From positions 1 to 21,759 of IMG/VR virus record IMGVR_UViG_3300041999_000047: a stretch of 21,759 bases of DNA; one strand, 5' to 3'. The notes under the pieces are model-generated. The model saw nothing but the letters and a program-made list of their open reading frames with translations. It searched no databases and had not been told where the DNA came from. Position 1 is the stretch's first letter, and each line of letters opens with the position of its first letter. A program made the translations under genes and the position numbers. Shown one piece after another: positions 8,865 to 14,100 of this stretch. The stretch comes from a virus.

Positions 8865-9580
8865 GCTACCAATTCATTACCGAACACAGCGCCACGTTCT
8901 ACCATCCGCGTCCACCTGGGCACCGTTACCGGGGCGTTTGTGTTCATCACTGGGGCGATCCGGCGCAGCGTCCCACCTTTGAGTCCACCATCAATTATCT
9001 GGTGTACGGCGGCGCGTCCAGGACGGCCAGCGTCCATTACGTGGCGGAGGCCGGGCGCGTAGCCTGCCTGCTTGACCCGGACACACAGCTGTCCTGGGGG
9101 CAGGGTGACGGCGCCTACGGCGAGGGCAATAACTATTACCTGTCGCTGGAACTGAACCCGCGCGCCAGCGACGGCGACTATCAGACGGCCAGTGAACTGA
9201 TTAGGGAATTGCGCGCCGCCTTTGGGAACCTGCCGCTGCGGCCGCACAACTATTTCACGGCCACCCAATGCCCGGGCGTGTGGGACCTTGCCCGTTTGGA
9301 CCGGCTGGCGCGGGAGTCCCCAGCACCCGCGCCAGTCGCTACCCCGCTACAGGAGGACAACATGCTGATTATCGGCAAGGAAAAGGATGACCCTGACGTC
9401 TGGATCGGGGACGGGATCACGCGCCGGCACATCGGCGGCGATGAGCTGCTGAAGTCCTACCAGTGGATGGCAGCGAATGGCTGGATGAAGATTTACGCGG
9501 ACGGCGCCATTCAGACCATCCAGCCGTCCATCGACGTCCTGGGCCTGGACCTCGCATCCGTGGCCAGGCCGGCAGACTGA
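8861..9580 (+). CDS. Endolysin, N-acetylmuramoyl-L-alanine amidase
   Basis: A 239-residue lysin. ATG 8861 overlaps the previous stop and has GGAGG at 8850-8854; an in-frame GTG at 8831 is less likely. Residues about 15-150 form an Amidase_2/PGRP-type zinc amidase: the first zinc ligand His29 in GVCVHHWG, then SVHYV at 58-61, then His129 and Cys137 in RPHNYFTATQCPG. It would cut the bond between muramic acid and L-alanine in the cell wall. A Pro/Ala linker (residues 153-163) leads to a C-terminal domain from residue 168 (MLIIGKEKDDPDVWIGDG) of unknown fold, probably wall-binding. A perfect internal ribosome binding site lies exactly at this boundary. No signal peptide is seen, so export would depend on holins. 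Confidence 0.92.
   Translation: MSYQFITEHSATFYHPRPPGHRYRGVCVHHWGDPAQRPTFESTINYLVYGGASRTASVHYVAEAGRVACLLDPDTQLSWGQGDGAYGEGNNYYLSLELNPRASDGDYQTASELIRELRAAFGNLPLRPHNYFTATQCPGVWDLARLDRLARESPAPAPVATPLQEDNMLIIGKEKDDPDVWIGDGITRRHIGGDELLKSYQWMAANGWMKIYADGAIQTIQPSIDVLGLDLASVARPAD
9351..9364 (+). promoter_or_regulatory. Internal ribosome binding site in the endolysin gene
   Basis: AGGAGG at 9351-9356 is followed after five bases by an in-frame ATG at 9362-9364. Translation from here would give the last 72 residues of the endolysin (M168 to D239) as a separate wall-binding-domain polypeptide ending at 9580. The site falls at the linker/domain boundary. Separate production of a binding domain from an internal start is known for some endolysins of Gram-positive phages, such as Lys170 and CTP1L. 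Confidence 0.65.
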
Positions 9581-9591
9581 CGGAGGCCGTC

Positions 9592-9894
9592 ATGGATTAC
9601 CAGGTCCTGGATAACGCAGCACTGTGGGCGCTGTGTGTGGGTTTCTTTTCGCCGCCGGTCATTTCCATCATTCAGCAGTCCAGATGGTCCGTCCGGACGC
9701 AGTCGCTGGTGGCCTTTGGCTTTTATCTGGCCGTGGCCGCGGTGACGGCGTGGGTGGCCGGGCTGTTCACGCCCGGCGACTACGTCAGGCTGGCGCTGCT
9801 CATTTTCTTGACGGGCGCGTCCAGCTACAGTGCGCTGTGGAAGCCCACGGGCGTGTCCCCTGCCATCGAACGGGTCACGCCGCCGCCCTCATAG
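9592..9894 (+). CDS. Holin-like membrane protein
   Basis: A 100-residue protein starting at ATG 9592 behind CGGAGG at 9581-9586; the open frame further upstream overlaps the lysin and is ignored. It has three hydrophobic stretches at about residues 8-28, 40-62 and 65-85, a short N-terminus and a hydrophilic C-terminus (SPAIERVTPPPS). Size, topology and place right after the endolysin fit a holin, which would form lesions in the inner membrane to release the signal-less amidase. No sequence signature proves this. Confidence 0.72.
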   Translation: MDYQVLDNAALWALCVGFFSPPVISIIQQSRWSVRTQSLVAFGFYLAVAAVTAWVAGLFTPGDYVRLALLIFLTGASSYSALWKPTGVSPAIERVTPPPS

Positions 9895-9904
9895 GATAGA
9901 CACC

Positions 9905-10213
9905 ATGAAACTACGCACCCAGGCGGCTGAAATCTGCCGCATCCTGGTCTGGTCCGCCCGGAACCCGCCGACGCTGTCCCACGCGCGCATGATGCTGTGG
10001 GCGTGGGGCTGCGCGCTGCTGGCGTCCTGCATCAGCATTGGCGGTCAGCTTATCGGCGGCGTGGACCGGATAACCTGGTGGCTGTTCATCTTCCAGACCG
10101 GAACCCTGTTCCTGGACGCCGTCATGGTCAAGCACAACCTGGCCGGATACCTGAAAGCCCGCGCCGCCCGCGACGTGGACCGCGCATTCCGCCGCCTCAC
10201 GGAAGGCGTCTAG
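9905..10213 (+). CDS. Small membrane protein, possible second holin
   Basis: A 102-residue protein starting at ATG 9905 behind AGGA at 9893-9896. Two hydrophobic stretches, about residues 28-52 (MMLWAWGCALLASCISIGGQ) and 57-75, are flanked by basic ends (MKLRTQ... and ...KARAARDVDRAFRRL). It follows the holin-like gene and is directly adjacent to the next small gene. Actinophages often carry two membrane proteins after the lysin, one acting as holin and one as antiholin or pinholin. Which role this one has cannot be told from sequence. Confidence 0.68.
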   Translation: MKLRTQAAEICRILVWSARNPPTLSHARMMLWAWGCALLASCISIGGQLIGGVDRITWWLFIFQTGTLFLDAVMVKHNLAGYLKARAARDVDRAFRRLTEGV

Positions 10214-10306
10214 GTGGACGTGACCGTGCAAACCGTCCTTATCGTCTGCGCCGCCATAGTGGTGGTCGGAGGCGTCATCATGTGGCTGACCCGCGACATG
10301 GAATAA
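10214..10306 (+). CDS. 30-residue single-helix membrane peptide
   Basis: A short frame begins at GTG 10214 immediately after the previous TAG (a second in-frame GTG lies at 10220) and ends at TAA 10304-10306. GGAAGG at 10201-10206 is a suitable ribosome binding site. The product has one clear hydrophobic helix (VLIVCAAIVVVGGVIMWL) and a charged end (TRDME). It is the last gene before the strong terminator at 10318. Its tight placement and membrane-helix composition argue for a real gene of the lysis cassette; function is unknown. Confidence 0.62.
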   Translation: MDVTVQTVLIVCAAIVVVGGVIMWLTRDME

Positions 10307-10317
10307 CACCAACACAC

Positions 10318-10354
10318 AAAGGACCCCGCCGCATCATCGCGGCGGGGTCCTTTT
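10318..10354 (+). terminator. Strong rho-independent terminator, bidirectional
   Basis: A perfect 15-bp stem (AAAGGACCCCGCCGC with its complement GCGGCGGGGTCCTTT) closes a 6-base loop ATCATC and is followed by T on the + strand. On the - strand the stem is followed by TTTGTGTGTT. It sits between the converging late (rightward) and regulatory (leftward) gene blocks, so it probably stops both. Confidence 0.93.
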
Positions 10355-10363
10355 GTCGTTTGG

Positions 10364-10428
10364 ACGGCGTCCGGGCTGTCAGCAGGAACCATGGATGTCA
10401 GCAAGGCCAGCCAGTCGCCGGACGCCGT
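10364..10428. repeat. Long-loop inverted repeat between converging operons
   Basis: Perfect 11-bp arms, ACGGCGTCCGG at 10364-10374 and CCGGACGCCGT at 10418-10428, enclose 43 bases. The enclosed stretch holds a direct repeat, TGTCAGCAGG at 10377-10386 and TGTCAGCAAGG at 10397-10407. It lies between the terminator and the end of the leftward operon. It may be a secondary terminator structure or a protein-binding site; its function is unknown. Confidence 0.5.
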
Positions 10429-10437
10429 TAGTCCATC

Positions 10438-10713
10438 TTAAAGCCATGTCTCCACTATGGACGGGTCATCATTCGGGGACCGCGGAACGCAGTGCAGGCC
10501 GGGCGGCAGGAGGTCCTGGGCGGCTTCCAGGTCCGGCAGGCACCACGCACGCGCTGGTATCGGCCCGACACCCAAACCCGTCCCTATGTACCATTTCCGC
10601 AGGACGTACCCGTCCGGATACTCCGCAGGGTGCGCGTAAATGGTCCAGTGGGTCAGTAGCAACCCGTCGGCGGCTAGTTCCGCGAGGGCATCCCGGATCC
10701 TGTCCGTGGTCAT
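10438..10713 (-). CDS. Hypothetical protein
   Basis: A 91-residue protein ending with TAA at 10440-10438. The start ATG at 10713 overlaps the upstream stop by ATGA; the frame is open further but would overlap the upstream gene. The sequence begins MTTDRIRDALAELAADG and has an aromatic middle (THWTIYAHPAEYPDGYVLRKWYIG) with WCLPDLEAAQDLLPPGL near the end. I do not recognise a family. It is the last gene of the leftward operon. Its first four residues and the preceding junction are the same as in the next gene upstream. Confidence 0.68.
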   Translation of the reverse strand: MTTDRIRDALAELAADGLLLTHWTIYAHPAEYPDGYVLRKWYIGTGLGVGPIPARAWCLPDLEAAQDLLPPGLHCVPRSPNDDPSIVETWL

Positions 10714-10865
10714 TTGTCCGCCTTTGCTGCCAGTGCTTCCAGTGCTTTGGCGAGTACCGGCCATTCAGTATGCAGGCGGTCCTGCATGAAACGGTGATAG
10801 CCGGGCTGGACGCCGGGGTCCAGCCATGCGGCCACCACAGCCGCCACAGCATCGTCCGTGGTCAT
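10710..10865 (-). CDS. Small hypothetical protein
   Basis: A 51-residue protein beginning MTTDDAVAAVVAAWLDPGVQ and rich in Ala and Leu, with a helical end (LAKALEALAAKADK). ATG 10865 overlaps the HTH gene stop (ATGA) and its own stop overlaps the next start, so it lies inside a translationally coupled run. A longer in-frame reading from 10931 would overlap the upstream gene by about 70 bases and is less likely. Function unknown. Confidence 0.58.
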   Translation of the reverse strand: MTTDDAVAAVVAAWLDPGVQPGYHRFMQDRLHTEWPVLAKALEALAAKADK

Positions 10866-11065
10866 TCGTTCGCCGCCTTTATCCGTGAGGGCCTGGACGC
10901 GTTCCAGGCGTCTATCGTGGCCGGAAGCCACCCTACCTGGCGCGCCCCGATCTGCGCGTCAGGTTCGGGCAGCCTGTACCTGTTCAGCGTGTCCGGTTTA
11001 ACGCCGATACGTTCCGCGACTTCCGGGCGGCTGAGGTAACGCGCCGGGCGTTTGGTCTTTGACAT
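10862..11065 (-). CDS. AlpA/MerR-like helix-turn-helix protein
   Basis: A 67-residue protein from ATG 11065 (MSKTKRPARYLSRPEVAERIGV). An in-frame ATG at 11074 is an alternative. The segment YLSRPEVAERIGVKPDTLNRY is a winged-HTH of the AlpA/excisionase/MerR type, followed by GWLPATIDAWNASRP, the usual closing strand and helix of this family. Such proteins act as small transcriptional regulators or recombination directionality factors. No integrase is visible, so a regulator is more likely. An 18-bp dyad with a possible -10 (TAACAT) lies only a few bases upstream. This suggests a near-leaderless, autoregulated transcript (inference). Confidence 0.78.
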   Translation of the reverse strand: MSKTKRPARYLSRPEVAERIGVKPDTLNRYRLPEPDAQIGARQVGWLPATIDAWNASRPSRIKAANE

Positions 11066-11072
11066 AGCACCC

Positions 11073-11094
11073 ATGTTACACGTCTGGACGTGTA
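11073..11094 (-). promoter_or_regulatory. Operator dyad and possible leaderless promoter for the HTH gene
   Basis: TACACGTCTGGACGTGTA at 11077-11094 is a perfect dyad (8-bp arms, 2-base centre). Its outer bases (TACACG-N6-CGTGTA) match those of the dyad at 13611-13628. On the - strand, CGTG is followed by TAACAT (11078-11073), a possible -10 element, seven bases before the ATG at 11065. No good -35 element is seen. Confidence 0.55.
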
Positions 11095-11108
11095 GACGGA
11101 CTGAAACG

Positions 11109-11285
11109 TCATGGCAGCTGCGCCGCCTTAGCGGCATTCATGAGGTTGTCTTCCAAAGTGACGAACGGATCCCAGGCCAGGGCGTCGCAGTCTTCCGCCG
11201 GGCAGAACCACGGAACGAGTCCGGTCCAGGCGTACAACGGGGCGGAGCCGCACAGCGGGCAGCGTGGGCACTTGACCCGTCTCAT
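11109..11285 (-). CDS. Small zinc-ribbon protein
   Basis: A 58-residue protein from ATG 11285, chosen because AAAGGAA lies just upstream on this strand. The in-frame ATG at 11309, directly after the upstream TAA, would add eight residues. It has a clear pair of metal-binding knuckles: CPRCPLCG near the N-terminus and CPAEDCDALAW after an aromatic middle. This points to a small zinc ribbon of the kind phages use for binding nucleic acid or protein. The role is unknown. Confidence 0.68.
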   Translation of the reverse strand: MRRVKCPRCPLCGSAPLYAWTGLVPWFCPAEDCDALAWDPFVTLEDNLMNAAKAAQLP

Positions 11286-11309
11286 CTGTTCCTTTTCGCG
11301 GATGCTCAT

Positions 11310-11555
11310 TTAGAGCCACAGCCAATCTGTCCGAACCCAGTTCAAATAATCCGGCTGGAGCATCAAGTATCCGGCGTAGCCCTGAGCGCGGCCGTTTAGT
11401 TCAGCCAGGAGGTTCGCCTGTTTCCCGTTTTCCTTGCCCGCCTGCGCCCACTGCTCCGATGACAAGGCGTACCGTCGCGTATGTTCCGACATGACCTTTC
11501 CAGGGACCACGCCGGCGGTCACTTCGATAATCAGTTTCGCCCGGTCCTCGCTCAT
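11310..11555 (-). CDS. Hypothetical protein
   Basis: An 81-residue protein whose ATG 11555 overlaps the upstream stop (ATGA) and whose TAA abuts a possible start of the zinc-ribbon gene. It opens with a strand-like MSEDRAKLIIEVTAGVVPGK, continues with a charged, Gln/Asn-rich helix and ends with the aromatic YLNWVRTDWLWL. I do not recognise a family. Coupling to both neighbours places it in the leftward regulatory operon. Confidence 0.65.
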   Translation of the reverse strand: MSEDRAKLIIEVTAGVVPGKVMSEHTRRYALSSEQWAQAGKENGKQANLLAELNGRAQGYAGYLMLQPDYLNWVRTDWLWL

Positions 11556-12064
11556 ATCAGCTGCCCCTCCATCGCGCCGGCCATATCGTCCGCACGCTGT
11601 TCGCGGCGCCGCCGGCGCTCATCCGCCATCGCCTGGTCATACTCGTCCAGGTAGCGCTGCGGGATCCGCCCGCGGACCGGTTCCACGCCCTTATGGTCAG
11701 CGAGCCACTGCCGGATTTTCAGGCGCTCCGCATTGGTCCTATCCTCCGACCCTTTGCCGGACGTTTTACGCCTGGGCCTGGATTCCACTGCTTTCTGCCT
11801 GGGCATCGGCTGATCCAATTCCGGGACTTCCGCCAGCTCGTCATCCACGGTTATGGAGCCGTCCAGGATGCGGGCCATCTGCCGGGCATGGACGCTGTTC
11901 GGCGGGGTCTGCTCCGCATAGCGCAAAGCCCTGTCTATGCGTTCCTGCAACTGCATCGCCCGGTCAAAGGACTTAGCCGCGATGGCCGGTAACTGGTCCT
12001 CACCGCCGAGCGAGACAAGCAGGGCATTAGCGGCCGCGACGTCCTGGAGTTTTACCGCCGTCAT
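11552..12064 (-). CDS. Protein with Lsr2-type C-terminal DNA-binding motif
   Basis: A 170-residue protein from ATG 12064, which overlaps the upstream TGA by one base (TGATG). Residues 110-147 (TNAERLKIRQWLADHKGVEP followed by VRGRIPQRYLDEYDQA) match the DNA-binding domain of actinobacterial Lsr2, whose RGR motif enters the minor groove of AT-rich DNA. Residues 1-75 are helical and do not resemble the Lsr2 dimerisation domain; residues 85-108 form a basic linker. A final charged helix (ADERRRRREQRADD) follows. Lsr2 silences AT-rich foreign genes, and phage Lsr2-like proteins are known in actinophages. Here it could modulate host or prophage chromatin. The different N-terminus makes its oligomeric state unclear. 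Confidence 0.72.
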   Translation of the reverse strand: MTAVKLQDVAAANALLVSLGGEDQLPAIAAKSFDRAMQLQERIDRALRYAEQTPPNSVHARQMARILDGSITVDDELAEVPELDQPMPRQKAVESRPRRKTSGKGSEDRTNAERLKIRQWLADHKGVEPVRGRIPQRYLDEYDQAMADERRRRREQRADDMAGAMEGQLI

Positions 12065-12345
12065 CAGGACGCCCTAGAGAACTGGATGACGTTGGACTTA
12101 GGTTTCGGCTGCTGTTTGGGCTGGCCTTTCGGAGTGAAATAAACGATGGTCAGCACCAGTGACCTGGACACCCCATATCGTTCGGCCAGTTCCTTGGTGC
12201 CAATACCTTTCCGGAATTCCCTTTGCATCGCGGCCATGGCACCTGCGGCGAGCTTCCTGGGCCTGCCCACCGAATCGTAAAAACGTTCCTCCGGTTCGTG
12301 CTGCGCCTGGTCGGATATGCGCGGGCTGTGCGGCGTATCAGTCAT
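12064..12345 (-). CDS. HTH protein, resolvase-type DNA-binding domain
   Basis: A 93-residue protein from ATG 12345, with AGGAAAGG upstream on this strand. Residues 27-70 (GRPRKLAAGAMAAM then GIGTKELAERYGVSRSLVLTI) are a resolvase/homeodomain-like HTH: GRPRKL, a first helix, then KELAERYGVSRSLV as the turn and recognition helix. The tail is basic and Pro/Gln-rich (KGQPKQQPKPKS). No catalytic serine-recombinase domain is present, so it is a DNA-binding protein and not a resolvase. It is the first gene of the leftward operon that runs down to 10438. Confidence 0.75.
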   Translation of the reverse strand: MTDTPHSPRISDQAQHEPEERFYDSVGRPRKLAAGAMAAMQREFRKGIGTKELAERYGVSRSLVLTIVYFTPKGQPKQQPKPKSNVIQFSRAS

Positions 12346-12416
12346 TCCATTGGGCCTTTCCTGACTAAAAGCGATCTGAATGTCTCACTTATGGCGAACG
12401 GCGCGGGGCGCTGTCC

Positions 12417-12442
12417 GTCTACAACGTAACGCATTTATAGAC
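12417..12442. promoter_or_regulatory. Possible degenerate operator pair upstream of the leftward operon
   Basis: GTCTA at 12417-12421 and its complement TAGAC at 12438-12442 face each other, but with 16 bases between them instead of the 7 seen in the perfect operators. The first nine bases, GTCTACAAC, equal those of the parA operator at 13498. The pair lies about 70 bp upstream of the HTH gene start at 12345, where a leftward promoter is expected. Confidence 0.35.
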
Positions 12443-12492
12443 ACCCGCGCGTTAGTCCGGTCACAGTGTCACGGCATGCCCAAAGCATGACG

Positions 12493-12525
12493 AAAGGGCC
12501 CGCCAAACCGGAGCGGATCCCCTTT
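12493..12525 (-). terminator. Possible terminator after parB
   Basis: An interrupted hairpin lies just beyond the parB stop: AAAGGG at 12493-12498 pairs with CCCTTT at 12520-12525, and an inner CCGC pairs with GCGG. The stem has an internal loop and no long T run on the leftward strand, so termination strength is doubtful. Confidence 0.4.
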
Positions 12526-12538
12526 ATATGAAATGCAC

Positions 12539-12850
12539 CTACTTGGACACGTTGGAGCGTATCCGTTTAGCCACTGCTTTGCGTAGTTCCTGATTCACTG
12601 CAAGTTCCTCCACCAGCGCCCGGAACACTTCCACAATCGGGATCCGCGCCCTGCCCGTCTGCGCGGGCAGGTCCATGTCCTCCGGGTACGCCCACACTTT
12701 CCTATACAGGCCCGGCGACAGGTCCACGGTCATGCGGATGTCCTTGGCCCGCGGGGCCGTCGCGGCGCGTTCCTCGCCGTCGTCCTGGACGTCGTCGGGC
12801 TTCCCTGCCAGGCGGGCGGCGCGGGCGGTCAGGTCTGTTACCTTGCTCAT
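12539..12850 (-). CDS. parB: ParB-type ribbon-helix-helix centromere-binding protein
   Basis: A 103-residue protein whose ATG 12850 overlaps the parA stop (ATGA). Residues 1-35 are a flexible charged N-terminus. Residues about 36-85 fit a ribbon-helix-helix fold: strand KDIRMTVDLS, helix PGLYRKVWAYPEDM, then helix PIVEVFRALVEELA. A last basic helix (LRKAVAKRIRSN) follows. Small RHH proteins encoded downstream of a ParF-sized ParA are the centromere binders of type Ib partition cassettes (ParG-like). Such proteins also repress their own operon. Phased 8-bp repeats upstream of parA are the candidate target. The pair would keep an extrachromosomal prophage in dividing cells. Confidence 0.8.
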   Translation of the reverse strand: MSKVTDLTARAARLAGKPDDVQDDGEERAATAPRAKDIRMTVDLSPGLYRKVWAYPEDMDLPAQTGRARIPIVEVFRALVEELAVNQELRKAVAKRIRSNVSK

Positions 12851-13488
12851 TTGTTCTTCTCCAGTTCCATTGCTGCGGACAGGTAGCCGTACAGGTTCGA
12901 GGGCAGGCGGTCGCCAAAGGACTGCGCGACGGGTTCCCTGCTGGGTATCTCAGCACCCAGCACGGCGCACCCGTGCGATTCCAGCGCCGACCGGATCACT
13001 TTGGTGCTGGACGCGTTCGCTTTCGTCCGGTTCAGCAGGGCACGGACGCGCGGGTCATGTTCGCGGAGCGGGGCGACGTCGTCTATGGCTTTCAGGGTCG
13101 CCGTGACCCGGCGCAGTTCCATCATCGTGGGGGCCAGCGGGATCACCACCGTATCGGCCGCGCGCAGGGCGCTAAAGACGATTCCGGACGTCAGCGGTTC
13201 GCGGCCCTTGTCTGTCGCGCCTGGCGTCCATGGCGGCGTGTCGATGATGACCACGTCATAGCGGCCGTCAAGGATCCCGGCGAGGCGTTTGTGGAGCTGC
13301 GCGGACGGAAGGCCCACGGTGGGGATGGACCAGTCGGCGGTTTCGGCCCAGTCCAGGATGGAGCCTTGCGGGTCGGCGTCCACGATGACCACGCGCCGGC
13401 CTAATTGCTGGTACGCGTGCGCCAGGTAAGCGGCGGATGTTGTTTTGCCAGTTCCGCCTTTCAGGCTGGCTATGGCGATGGTTTCCAT
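12847..13488 (-). CDS. parA: ParA partition ATPase
   Basis: A 213-residue ATPase starting at ATG 13488. It has the deviant Walker A motif KGGTGKTT (residues 10-17) with the signature Lys10, Walker A' DADPQGS (37-43) and Walker B VVIIDTPP (79-86), followed by VVIPLAPTMMELRR. The length is close to ParF (about 206 residues), with no N-terminal HTH, as in type Ib partition systems. It would move plasmid copies by cycling on the nucleoid together with ParB. A perfect 17-bp operator ends nine bases before the start codon and contains a possible -10 (TAGACT), so the message may be nearly leaderless and under phage repressor control (inference). Confidence 0.92.
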   Translation of the reverse strand: METIAIASLKGGTGKTTSAAYLAHAYQQLGRRVVIVDADPQGSILDWAETADWSIPTVGLPSAQLHKRLAGILDGRYDVVIIDTPPWTPGATDKGREPLTSGIVFSALRAADTVVIPLAPTMMELRRVTATLKAIDDVAPLREHDPRVRALLNRTKANASSTKVIRSALESHGCAVLGAEIPSREPVAQSFGDRLPSNLYGYLSAAMELEKNK

Positions 13489-13497
13489 AACCGCAGA

Positions 13498-13514
13498 GTC
13501 TACAACAAGTAGAC
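13498..13514 (-). promoter_or_regulatory. Repressor-type operator in the parA promoter
   Basis: GTCTACAACAAGTAGAC is a GTCTA-N7-TAGAC dyad, the same as sites at 15789 and 15909 beside the repressor and Cro-like genes. On the - strand its inner half reads TAGACT, a TANNNT -10 candidate, eight bases before the parA ATG. Confidence 0.65.
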
Positions 13515-13520
13515 ACGGAA

Positions 13521-13600
13521 TGCAGTAGCCACGCGGGAAAGGAACGCAGTAGCGCAGTGTCCACAGCGTTCTGTGAATAAGTGGATAAGTAGTGCAGTAA
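13521..13600. repeat. Phased 8-bp direct repeats, candidate partition centromere (parS)
   Basis: Divided into octamers from 13521, six of ten contain AGT in the same place: TGCAGTAG 13521, CGCAGTAG 13545, CGCAGTGT 13553, ATAAGTGG 13577, ATAAGTAG 13585, TGCAGTAA 13593. All starts differ by multiples of 8. On the other strand this is ACT(G/T) boxes separated by 4 bases, much like the ACTC boxes bound by ParG. The array lies upstream of parA, the normal centromere place for type Ib cassettes. Confidence 0.6.
13557..13588. other. Cluster of DnaA-box-like sequences
   Basis: Three 9-mers lie within 32 bases. GTGTCCACA (13557-13565) is one base off the actinobacterial box TTGTCCACA. TGTGAATAA (13572-13580) is the complement of TTATTCACA, which fits TTATNCACA. 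AGTGGATAA (13580-13588) is the complement of TTATCCACT, one base off. The stretch to 13632 is AT-rich for this genome. It may be part of a replication origin, but it overlaps the partition repeats and no initiator gene is seen nearby. Confidence 0.35.
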
Positions 13601-13604
13601 ACAC

Positions 13605-13632
13605 TTGCCTTACACGCTTAGCCGTGTATAGT
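13605..13632 (+). promoter_or_regulatory. Rightward promoter with internal operator dyad
   Basis: TTGCCT (13605-13610) and TATAGT (13627-13632) are spaced by 16 bases as -35 and -10. The dyad TACACGCTTAGCCGTGTA (13611-13628) fills the spacer and touches the -10, a classic repression position. It shares the TACACG-N6-CGTGTA frame with 11077-11094. Transcription should begin near 13638-13639, where a GTG in frame with the downstream gene is found. Confidence 0.65.
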
Positions 13633-13676
13633 TAGTCGTGTCAGCAAGGAACACCAGCCACAGACAGGAACCCGAA

Positions 13677-14024
13677 ATGTTCGACCACCTGGAACCCACC
13701 GTCAGCCGCCCCGACGCCATCAAGACCGTAGCCGGCGCGTCCGGCCTCGCCCTCCCGGAAGCATCCGCCCGGTTCACCGCCCTGGCCCGTGACCTGGGCT
13801 ACAGTGCCCCGTTCACCCCGCGCCAAGTGGAAGCCATGGCCGACCTCATCACGGAAGAATCCGCCGATGTCAGCAGCGACAGGTTTACGGTAGAGGCCGA
13901 ATTCGGCGGAACCTTCCGCGTAACCCTTTACAGGAACGGCAGCATGGTAAACCGTCGCCGCGACGTCGCACCGGAACGCGTGGAGGCAGTCAAAGAAACG
14001 CTCATCCTGGAAATGAGGGGCTAA
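13677..14024 (+). CDS. Hypothetical protein
   Basis: A 115-residue protein from ATG 13677, chosen because CAGGAA lies seven bases upstream. An in-frame GTG at 13638 coincides with the predicted transcription start and would add 13 residues as a leaderless start. The first half is helical (ASGLALPEASARFTALARDL then PFTPRQVEAMADLI) and might bind DNA or protein. The second half looks like a small beta sheet (FTVEAEFGGTFRVTLYRNG) with a last helix (VEAVKETLILEMRG). I do not recognise a family. It is the first gene right of the par control region and is driven by an operator-bearing promoter. Confidence 0.72.
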   Translation: MFDHLEPTVSRPDAIKTVAGASGLALPEASARFTALARDLGYSAPFTPRQVEAMADLITEESADVSSDRFTVEAEFGGTFRVTLYRNGSMVNRRRDVAPERVEAVKETLILEMRG

Positions 14025-14100
14025 GACCATGGCCATGTCCAACGCCCAACGCCGTCCTGGAAGCCCTCGCGGAGGCGGACTTCCACAAATGAGCAAGCAG

